Below, piece after piece: positions 50,782 through 57,332 of a stretch of 57,332 nt of DNA. Source of the DNA: Lachnospiraceae bacterium (GTDB lineage Bacteria; Bacillota; Clostridia; Lachnospirales; Lachnospiraceae); contig JAEEXY010000012.1 of NCBI GenBank assembly GCA_016288005.1, positions 1 through 57,332 of the forward strand. The letters are read 5' to 3'. The first letter of the stretch is position 1; each line of letters begins with the position of its first letter. The notes below the pieces were generated by a model. The model did no database searches and was not told the origin of the DNA. It saw only the letters and a program-made list of their open reading frames with translations. A program made the translations under genes and the position numbers.

Positions 50782-51519
50782 ATGGATGAGATTCTTCTTC
50801 CGGGCGAACGCATTGACGACCTGGAGCGCAACAACTTTAAGATAATCCAAAACCCCGCCCGGTTCTGCTTCGGCATGGATGCCGTGCTGCTGAGCGGGTT
50901 TGCTTTTGTGCGCGAAGGCGAGACCGCGATAGACCTCGGCACGGGCAACGGGATCATCCCGATACTGCTCGCCGCAAAGACCCCGGGAAAGCATTTTACC
51001 GGACTGGAGATCCAGCATGAAAATGTCGACATGGCGCAAAGGAGCGTGCGCCTCAACCGGATCGAAGACAGGGTAACGATCGTCGAGGGCGACATAAAGA
51101 CTGCCTCCGCTGATCTCGGAAAGGCGGCGTTCGATGTGGTCACGTCCAATCCGCCCTATATGCTGGGTCAGCACGGACTCGTCAATCCCGACTCCGCAAA
51201 GGCCATCGCCCGCCATGAGATACTGTGCACGCTGGACGATGTGGTCCGCGAGGCAGCGCTCCTCTTAAAGCCGCAGGGCAGATTCTACCTGGTACACCGT
51301 CCGTTCAGGCTGGCCGAGATCATCACCTGCCTGAAAGACCACCGTCTCGAGCCCAAGCGCATGAAGATGGTCCATCCGTTTATCGACAAAGAACCGAATA
51401 TGGTCCTGATAGAAGCGGTCCGCGGCGGAAAGCCCCGCATGACCGTTGAAGCGCCCCTGATAGTGTATAAGTCGGAGGGCGTCTACAACGACGAGATCTA
51501 TGATATATACGGATACTGA
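50782..51519 (+). CDS. tRNA1(Val) adenine-N6-methyltransferase-like protein (YabB/TrmN6 family)
   Basis: A 245-residue SAM-dependent methyltransferase starting MDEILLPGERIDDLERNNFK at ATG 50782, one base after the ricT stop. Motif I is AIDLGTGNGIIPILLAAK, and the N6-adenine signature NPPYM is in FDVVTSNPPYML. In Bacillus YabB sits in the same place, and E. coli TrmN6 modifies A37 of tRNA-Val. The exact target here is not known. The ribosome-binding site is weak, consistent with coupling to the gene before. Confidence 0.88.
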   Translation: MDEILLPGERIDDLERNNFKIIQNPARFCFGMDAVLLSGFAFVREGETAIDLGTGNGIIPILLAAKTPGKHFTGLEIQHENVDMAQRSVRLNRIEDRVTIVEGDIKTASADLGKAAFDVVTSNPPYMLGQHGLVNPDSAKAIARHEILCTLDDVVREAALLLKPQGRFYLVHRPFRLAEIITCLKDHRLEPKRMKMVHPFIDKEPNMVLIEAVRGGKPRMTVEAPLIVYKSEGVYNDEIYDIYGY

Positions 51520-51583
51520 TACTGATATTGATACCGCCGGGGGCTTATATATAGCCCTCAGCATGTACGAAAGGGAGTAAGAT

Positions 51584-52420
51584 ATGCCCGGAACCCTGTA
51601 TTTATGCGCAACGCCGATCGGCAATCTCGAAGACATAACCTGCCGCGTCCTGCGCACCTTGAAAGAGGTCGATCTGATCGCGGCCGAAGATACGCGCAAC
51701 AGCATTAAGCTGCTGAACCATTTCGAGATCGATACCCCGATGACCAGCTACCACGAGTACAATAAGTTCGACAAAGGACGCGTGCTGGTGGATAAACTGC
51801 TCGAAGGTCAAAATATCGCCCTGATCACCGACGCGGGCACTCCCGCGATCTCGGATCCCGGCGAAGAGCTCGTGAAAATGGCCCACGCGGCCGGCGTCAC
51901 CGTCACATCGCTCCCCGGCGCATGCGCGTGCATCACGGCGCTCACGCTTTCGGGGCTTCCGACCAGACGCTTTGCTTTTGAGGCATTCCTCCCGGCCGAC
52001 AAAAAAGAACGCAAGCAGATCCTCGATTCCCTCGTCAATGAGACCCGCACTCTGATCATATACGAGGCGCCGCACCATCTGCTGAAAACCTTAAAGGACC
52101 TGCTGGACACTTTGGGCAACCGCAGGGTCACCGTCTGCAGGGAACTCACGAAAAAGCACGAGACCGTATTTCTTACCACTCTTGCGGAAGCGGTCGATCA
52201 TTATACCGCCAACGATCCCAAGGGCGAATGTGTCATGGTCATCGAAGGAAAGACCTTCAGCGAGCTCGCACAAAATTCCATCGATGAGTGGAACAGGCTC
52301 CCTCTCGAAGAGCATATGCAGCTCTACCTCGACCGGGGCATGGACAAAAAGGACGCTATGAAGGCTGTCGCGAAGGACAGAGGAGTCAGCAAACAGGAAA
52401 TCTATAAACAGCTTCTGTAA
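51584..52420 (+). CDS. rsmI: 16S rRNA (cytidine1402-2'-O)-methyltransferase RsmI
   Basis: A 278-residue enzyme of the tetrapyrrole-methylase fold that methylates C1402 in the ribosomal P-site. Motifs: TLYLCATPIGNLEDITCRVL, LIAAEDTRNSIKLLNHF, ALITDAGTPAISDPGEEL and LPGACACITALTLSGLP. The C-terminal extension (MKAVAKDRGVSKQEIYKQLL) is typical. It is the last gene of the operon; the stop lies 7 bases from the end of the convergent response-regulator gene, leaving no room for a separate terminator. Confidence 0.95.
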   Translation: MPGTLYLCATPIGNLEDITCRVLRTLKEVDLIAAEDTRNSIKLLNHFEIDTPMTSYHEYNKFDKGRVLVDKLLEGQNIALITDAGTPAISDPGEELVKMAHAAGVTVTSLPGACACITALTLSGLPTRRFAFEAFLPADKKERKQILDSLVNETRTLIIYEAPHHLLKTLKDLLDTLGNRRVTVCRELTKKHETVFLTTLAEAVDHYTANDPKGECVMVIEGKTFSELAQNSIDEWNRLPLEEHMQLYLDRGMDKKDAMKAVAKDRGVSKQEIYKQLL

Positions 52421-52426
52421 TATGCT

Positions 52427-53065
52427 TCATTCGTCTTCCTCTCCGCCGTCATCCGTAATACCTTCTTTAAGATACTTCCGGATGTCCGAACGCTTTTTCA
52501 TATCAGCCTTCTCCAGAATCGTCGAAACCACGCGCTTTATATAGCCGTACGAATAACTGGTCCGGTCCGCTATCTCCTGATTCGAAAGACCGTCCGCAAT
52601 AAACTTTGCCACGGTCAGCTCGAGTTCAGTCAGCTGATTCTCAAAGTCGGCAAGCGCCGCCGGATCGTACATATCCGCGGATGACTTTGCGGGCACCGTG
52701 ATGCGGTTTTTGATCCTGGCCAGGAAAACACTCTTGATAAAAGGCTTGGTGATGTAATCGGCCGCACCGTATTCCCAGCCCTTTATCTCAAACTCCGAGC
52801 CGTCCATGCCGGTCAGGAATATGATCGGTATCTCCTTTCCCGGATCCAACTCCCGGATCGCTTTAAAGGTCTCATAGCCGTCCATCTCCGGCATATCCAC
52901 ATCGAGCAGAACGAGCTGATAGCTTATCCCCTTTTTCAGGAGCTCGAGCGCCTGTCTGCCGGACTTTGCAAGGCTCACCGAATAACCGGCACTGATCAGT
53001 ATATCCTCAATGGTATTGAGCATGCCGATATCGTCGTCCACACATAAGATCCTGTTGTTATCCAT
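52427..53065 (-). CDS. Response regulator with LuxR-type DNA-binding domain
   Basis: A 212-residue two-domain regulator. The receiver domain (1-120) has the acidic pocket CVDDD, the phosphorylated Asp55 (LLDVDMPEMDG), Thr in IIFLTGM and Lys in YITKPF. A C-terminal LuxR-type helix-turn-helix follows (about 145-200, ELTVAKFIADGLSNQEIADR, SYGYIKRVVSTILEKADMKK). It overlaps the sensor kinase gene by 8 bases, so it is the likely final target of the phosphorelay. Target genes are not known; the protease and membrane gene upstream are candidates. Confidence 0.9.
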   Translation of the reverse strand: MDNNRILCVDDDIGMLNTIEDILISAGYSVSLAKSGRQALELLKKGISYQLVLLDVDMPEMDGYETFKAIRELDPGKEIPIIFLTGMDGSEFEIKGWEYGAADYITKPFIKSVFLARIKNRITVPAKSSADMYDPAALADFENQLTELELTVAKFIADGLSNQEIADRTSYSYGYIKRVVSTILEKADMKKRSDIRKYLKEGITDDGGEEDE

Positions 53066-55433
53066 TCAAAAGTCCTCCGATCAGCTCTTCAGCCCTGTCA
53101 AACTCAATGCTCCTGATGCACTCGCGTATCGCGTCGAAGTCTTTGGAGTTCCCTTTAAGCTCCGCCAGCTTATCGACAACCCTGAGCGCCGGTGTCTTAT
53201 TGCCCAGACGTACCTCCTCGAGCAGCTTTTTAAAGAGTTCCTGCTCATCGAGAGGCCTGTTCTCTTCTTCCTCCTCGGGGATGATGATATGTTTCACGCT
53301 CTCGAACTTCTCCCTGAACTTCCTTAAGCCTTCCTCAACCCTCTTTGCCTTCATGTCAAAGAGCGGGAGCGCGGCCTTAACGTATTCCGCGTCACGGTCC
53401 TTCGCGCGTCTTTCCAGTCTCCTCGCGGAATAGTACAGATCCTCGGCTCCCACATTGCCTGCGTTTCCTTTTATCGCGTGGAAGAGGATCGCCGCGTTCT
53501 CATAATCCCCGGCTTCAACGTACTTTTTGGCCGAAGAGAGACTGCCTCCGATATTCTGCATAAAGAACTCGCTGACCCTCGCAAGCTGCACAACATCACC
53601 GCTCAGATGCTTGAGCGCCAGCTCGAAGGAAATGTCATACTCTTTAAGCAGCGCGGAAAACTCCTTTTTAAGCTCCTGCGGCAGCTCGTTCTGAATGTCG
53701 CCGCCCACGGGAGTTATGAGCCTTGCGGGGAGATGCTTCATCAGTATACTCTCCATCACGCGGCTGTCCACGGGCTTTAAGAGATAATCGTCAAAGCCCT
53801 CGGAAAGGAACATCTCTTTTTTGTCCGACGAAGCGTCCGCCGTAAGTACGATGATCGGAACATGCCTGTTCTTCGCCTTATCCGACTCCTTCAGATGATG
53901 CATCGCCTCGATGCCGTCTACCTCGGGCATCATGTAATCCATAAACACGAGATCGTAATCGGTCTTCGCGTATTTCTCGTAGCTCTCCTGAGCCGAACCC
54001 GCGGTATCGACGGATATCATGGTGCGCTTGAGCAGTGACTTTCCTACCAGCAGGTTCATATTATTGTCATCGACGATGAGTATCTTCGCCTCGGGAGCGA
54101 TGAACGCCCCTCCTACAGAGCCCCTGTCGGTGCTTTCTTCTCCCGCGTTGAGCTGCAGGTCGAACCAGAACACGCTTCCCACTCCGTACTGGCTCTTGAC
54201 CTTGATATCGGAGCCCATGAGATTGGCGAGTTTGTTCGAGATCGCGAGTCCCAGACCGGTACCCTCTATACTGCGGTTCCTGATGATGTCCGCTCTTTCA
54301 AAGCTCTCGAAGATCTTCTGCTGATCCTCGCCCGAAATACCGGCGCCCGTGTCCGAAACCTCGAAACGTATCGTATGATCTTTTTGGTTTTCGCCGGCTT
54401 TATTTTCCACCGGCAGAACGGAAAGCACTATCGTGCCGTTCTGTGTGTATTTAACTGCGTTGGAAAGAAGATTTGACAGGATCTGCGACAGCTTTCTGTT
54501 GTCGCCGTAGACGTATTCCGGTACTTTTCCGTCGATATCTAGAACAAATTCCAGTCCCTTCTTTTCTGCCTCTTTAGCGAAAAACGCTCCGAGGCTCTCC
54601 ACGGTCTTCAGGACATTGAAATCCTCTTCGAAAAGAGTCTCCTTGCCCATATCGATCCTGGACAGATCGAGGAACTGATTTACCATGAACATCAGCTGCT
54701 GCCCCGCGTTGACCACGTTCTGCGCATATTCGTTTATCTGCGTATTCTCGGATTCACGCATGATCATCTCGTTCATTCCGAGCAGCATATTGATAGGAGT
54801 TCTGATCTCATGACTGATATTGGCCAGAAGCACGCTCTTCGCTTTGCTCGATTCCTCCGCGAGCTTCTGCTGCTTGCCGTATTCCCAGAGATACATCAGA
54901 AATATCAGACCGATACCGATGGCGGAAAACAGGATTCCCGCCATCTGGTCAAAGAATTGCTTTTTTTCATTTTCAAAGGGTACCACAAACTGCGGATATT
55001 TGTATGAGAACCAGCAGACAGCCACATAAAACAGTGTCTGTACGGCCGTCATGATATATCGCAGCGCGCCCTTGTACATCAGGAGCGTGAAAACCATGCC
55101 GAATGCAAAGAAATAAGGTATCGAGCCGTTCATCCCGCCGGTCTCCAGAAAGAGCCACGCGAAAAGGAACATGAATACGCTGACGGTGGTCAGCAGGTAT
55201 CCGACCAGATACTTTCCGGTACTGTGGACGTACCACATCAGGCATATGCTCGCAAGCGCCGCGAGCAGATTGATCAGTGAACCGGTCAGATCCGACGACG
55301 TGAAGATATCCTGTATCGCGCCTATGATGCTGACGATTATGCCGCCTGTACCGAGCAGCTTGAACAGCCGGATATCCGGTGCGCTCTCCTTTATGTAAAA
55401 ATCATCGATAGCCTGTTTCAGTTTTTCGAACAT
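53058..55433 (-). CDS. Hybrid sensor histidine kinase with receiver and HPt domains
   Basis: A 791-residue membrane kinase. About six membrane spans cover residues 22-185, with no large extracellular loop; HisKA has His208 (NISHEIRTP); the ATPase domain has the N-box (NLLSNAVKYT, 321-330) and G-box DTGAGI (361-366); a receiver domain follows with Asp499 (VFMDYMMPEVDG); then an HPt domain with His652 (FHAIKGNAGNVG). It can pass phosphate from His208 to Asp499 to His652 and then to the adjacent response regulator. The signal is probably in or near the membrane. The gene starts 9 bases after the small membrane-protein gene. Confidence 0.92.
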   Translation of the reverse strand: MFEKLKQAIDDFYIKESAPDIRLFKLLGTGGIIVSIIGAIQDIFTSSDLTGSLINLLAALASICLMWYVHSTGKYLVGYLLTTVSVFMFLFAWLFLETGGMNGSIPYFFAFGMVFTLLMYKGALRYIMTAVQTLFYVAVCWFSYKYPQFVVPFENEKKQFFDQMAGILFSAIGIGLIFLMYLWEYGKQQKLAEESSKAKSVLLANISHEIRTPINMLLGMNEMIMRESENTQINEYAQNVVNAGQQLMFMVNQFLDLSRIDMGKETLFEEDFNVLKTVESLGAFFAKEAEKKGLEFVLDIDGKVPEYVYGDNRKLSQILSNLLSNAVKYTQNGTIVLSVLPVENKAGENQKDHTIRFEVSDTGAGISGEDQQKIFESFERADIIRNRSIEGTGLGLAISNKLANLMGSDIKVKSQYGVGSVFWFDLQLNAGEESTDRGSVGGAFIAPEAKILIVDDNNMNLLVGKSLLKRTMISVDTAGSAQESYEKYAKTDYDLVFMDYMMPEVDGIEAMHHLKESDKAKNRHVPIIVLTADASSDKKEMFLSEGFDDYLLKPVDSRVMESILMKHLPARLITPVGGDIQNELPQELKKEFSALLKEYDISFELALKHLSGDVVQLARVSEFFMQNIGGSLSSAKKYVEAGDYENAAILFHAIKGNAGNVGAEDLYYSARRLERRAKDRDAEYVKAALPLFDMKAKRVEEGLRKFREKFESVKHIIIPEEEEENRPLDEQELFKKLLEEVRLGNKTPALRVVDKLAELKGNSKDFDAIRECIRSIEFDRAEELIGGLLNG

Positions 55434-55442
55434 GATGCTCCT

Positions 55443-55802
55443 CTATATCATCCTCCGGTAAAAACCCGGCGAGGCATCCTCCGCCTTCGCCTCTTTCCGT
55501 TTATTATCGGTATAATGATACCACGAGATGTCATCTTCGGCTACAATTATTCCAATCCCGTTCAGAACGTCTCCGTTGGTGGTTTCATAGACTTCACCGT
55601 AATCAAACTCAGTGTCATCCTCAAACTTCGGGTTTGGCTCGCTGTGGCTCACCGCCCAGGCAAGTATGACCGTACAGACGAGGAGAAACAGTCCCGCTGC
55701 CGCCAGAAGCGCTCCGGCGACCACCAGCAGCTTGCTGTTTTTGATACTGAATCGTATCACGATGATGCCTAAGATCACCATCACAATATAGCAAACAACC
55801 AT
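55443..55802 (-). CDS. Small membrane protein of unknown function (119 residues)
   Basis: A 119-residue protein with two membrane helices near the N-terminus (VVCYIVMVILGIIVIRF and LLVVAGALLAAAGLFLLVC) and an extracellular acidic domain after residue 52 (PNPKFEDDTEFDYGEVYETT). The start overlaps the stop of the clostripain-family gene by one base, and the hybrid kinase follows after 9 bases, so the four genes from the protease to the response regulator look like one operon. No family recognised. Confidence 0.65.
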   Translation of the reverse strand: MVVCYIVMVILGIIVIRFSIKNSKLLVVAGALLAAAGLFLLVCTVILAWAVSHSEPNPKFEDDTEFDYGEVYETTNGDVLNGIGIIVAEDDISWYHYTDNKRKEAKAEDASPGFYRRMI

Positions 55803-57332
55803 TATTCCATATCCTTTTCAAATTCCACTTCGCCATCTTCGGTTACATAGAATATCTCAAAATCGGTCAGATAATAATCGCCGTAGATATCGTCGATGCA
55901 GAACGCATACAGATATTCGCCGGGATACATCTGATCGTGCCATATCTCGGGATCTCCGTCGAAAACATACTCATCGCCGTAATATCCGTAGCCGTCTTCA
56001 AGCTCGGCATCGTCGTCGAGAGGGATCGAATAGTACAACGGTATGATCCTGTCGCCTTTTTTCAGCTTAGTGATATCCTTGGACGCCGCGCCGCACTCGT
56101 CGTCGATACCGTCCCAGGCGCCTTCGATGACTATATTGCCTTCATAGTCCATCTTCAGACGCAGGTTTGTCTCCTCACCGTTCAGCATTACGGGTGAAGT
56201 ATAGACCACGCCGTCTTCGGTATATCCGACTATATAGGTCGCGAGGTTCTGGCCGTCGGGAAGGGAGATCCACCAGCCGTCGAAATTATCGAAGAATATG
56301 CCGTCTTCCCAGTCCGCGTCGATATCGTAGGTCTCACCGTACTCGATCACCTCGGAGCCGTCTTCGCTCATGACGCATACTATACCGTAGACATCGGCCG
56401 CGTTGTACAAGCCTTCTTCGTCGAGCATGAAATAATAGTTCCCGTCCTCAAATGTAGGCTCCACATCAAAGCCTATATAAGGGCTCTCGCCGGTCACCTC
56501 GAAATCGTCGATATAATTCCAGTAATCGTCATCGTAGTAATCCCAGTCATCACCCCAGTACCAGTCACCGTCATCGTCAAACCAGGTATCATCCTCATAG
56601 TCCGAGTACATATCGCCCGAAACGCCGACGGATCCGAGCAGATCGACGAACGAAAGATAATACGGGCTGATGCAGACCTTTCCGAAGAAGGAGAGCTCGT
56701 TCGAACCCTGAATACTGATGGGATAGTAGGTAGAAAGACCGGTCGCTCCCGTATGCATATCTCCGCTGACAGAGTAGACCACCGCATCCGAGATCGCCTT
56801 CGAAGCCGCTGACGCGTTCTTCGAATACGACGCGCAGGCCTCTGTCAGGCCGCCGAGATCTATCATGTTTGCATAGCCCTCGGTTTTGTTGTTTCCGCCG
56901 AAATCATCGACCGCACGGATCGCGCGGACTATATCGGCTCTCTGTCCGGCGTCTTCCGCCGCCTCGTACAGATCCTTCGCAAATGCGTTAAAGGAAGTAA
57001 GTATCTCATCCGTCTTTGAGAGATCGATGATCGAGAATGTTACCTCATAGTCCTGACCGTCATCCTCGCATGCCTTCAGGAAGCTGTCGGCCACCTTTTT
57101 TCCGAGCGCCGCTCCGTCCGCATCGGGATTCTGAACCAGATAATCTCCGATAGCCGTATAATCCCAGCCGCTTCCGGGCTCAACCTCCTCCGAGCCGTAC
57201 ATGTAATCGGCAAAGGTAGCAAGGACGTTCGCCGTTTCCACGGTTCCCATCAGGCAGGCGTCAAAGCCGATAAAATCAAGCTTCTTTCCGAAACTGCCTA
57301 TCGTTTCGTTAAGCACCGCATCGATCTCGGTC
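55802..57332 (-). CDS. Clostripain family (peptidase C11) protease, C-terminal part
   Basis: The gene runs off the right edge; the frame stays open upstream (GTG at 57316 is internal). 510 residues are visible. The catalytic Cys is in LDFIGFDACLMGTVETAN, about residue 21 from that GTG, and the downstream family motif HTGATGLSTYYP is present near residue 190. The catalytic His and any signal peptide lie outside. The C-terminal half has a very acidic, Tyr/Trp-rich stretch (about 240-271, DDDGDWYWGDDWDYYDDDYW) followed by a beta-rich region. C11 enzymes cleave after Arg or Lys; substrate here is not known. Confidence 0.85.
   Translation of the reverse strand, partial: TEIDAVLNETIGSFGKKLDFIGFDACLMGTVETANVLATFADYMYGSEEVEPGSGWDYTAIGDYLVQNPDADGAALGKKVADSFLKACEDDGQDYEVTFSIIDLSKTDEILTSFNAFAKDLYEAAEDAGQRADIVRAIRAVDDFGGNNKTEGYANMIDLGGLTEACASYSKNASAASKAISDAVVYSVSGDMHTGATGLSTYYPISIQGSNELSFFGKVCISPYYLSFVDLLGSVGVSGDMYSDYEDDTWFDDDGDWYWGDDWDYYDDDYWNYIDDFEVTGESPYIGFDVEPTFEDGNYYFMLDEEGLYNAADVYGIVCVMSEDGSEVIEYGETYDIDADWEDGIFFDNFDGWWISLPDGQNLATYIVGYTEDGVVYTSPVMLNGEETNLRLKMDYEGNIVIEGAWDGIDDECGAASKDITKLKKGDRIIPLYYSIPLDDDAELEDGYGYYGDEYVFDGDPEIWHDQMYPGEYLYAFCIDDIYGDYYLTDFEIFYVTEDGEVEFEKDME

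Noticed and set aside
1-57332. Prophage, integrated element or insertion sequence
   Set aside because: No transposase, integrase, recombinase, phage structural gene or attachment-site repeat was seen; most genes are housekeeping or conserved gene-order blocks.

Overview
The window looks like chromosomal DNA of a GC-balanced anaerobic Clostridium-type Firmicute, most likely Lachnospiraceae or a close relative. Evidence: strong GGAGG ribosome-binding sites, sigma-A promoters, a PPi-dependent phosphofructokinase, desulfoferrodoxin, indolepyruvate:ferredoxin oxidoreductase, the Firmicute yaaR-holB-yaaT-yabB-rsmI gene order, UgpC/MsmK-type sugar import, and lipoproteins with clear lipoboxes. The genus is inference. 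No phage genes, transposase, CRISPR array or rRNA were seen. There is one tRNA gene (Lys, CTT).

Layout. 0-4.5 kb: 5' part of a GH36 alpha-galactosidase, a MATE exporter, a CmpB-type membrane protein and a split threonine/serine exporter. 4.5-7.4 kb: oxidative-stress genes, namely desulfoferrodoxin, an SPFH protein, and a thiol peroxidase (Gpx) with its likely OhrR repressor and a visible operator. 7.4-11.2 kb: phospho-sugar mutase and PPi-PFK. 11.3-20.5 kb: one long minus-strand aromatic amino-acid operon (pheA-aroB-aroC-aroE-aroQ-aroA-tyrA-aroF), followed by uppP and a small FakA-like domain protein. It covers the route to prephenate, phenylpyruvate and 4-hydroxyphenylpyruvate except for shikimate kinase. 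20.6-24.2 kb: glnS and a DUF975-CmpB fusion. 24.4-29.8 kb: aldehyde dehydrogenase, then alr, a PfkB kinase and a lipoprotein. 30-34.6 kb: a complete sugar ABC importer whose binding protein seems anchored at both ends. 34.7-36.2 kb: a lipoprotein made of two nearly identical 224-residue repeats. 36.3-39.9 kb: a paired ABC exporter. 40.1-42.1 kb: an ECF sigma factor translationally coupled to a membrane-anchored serpin. 42.5-44.8 kb: iorAB. 44.9-46.6 kb: three overlapping membrane-protein genes. 46.7-47.6 kb: tRNA-Lys and trmB. 47.8-52.4 kb: the gmk-like/yaaR/holB/yaaT/yabB/rsmI operon. 52.4-57.3 kb: a phosphorelay pair, a small membrane protein and a clostripain-family protease running off the right edge.

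The two most notable observations are these. (1) The ECF sigma/serpin pair has the gene arrangement and topology of a sigma/anti-sigma pair, but its extracellular domain is a serpin with an inhibitory-type hinge. That suggests a protease-sensing signalling system, by analogy with SigV-RsiV and lysozyme. (2) There are two families of intergenic hairpin elements. Family A has a stem of about 28 bp containing GGGGACGGTTCTTCTGTCTGC. Family B is built on GCCGCCC arms. They sit just after stop codons, and in two places a B element, whole or remnant, lies in the loop of an A element.
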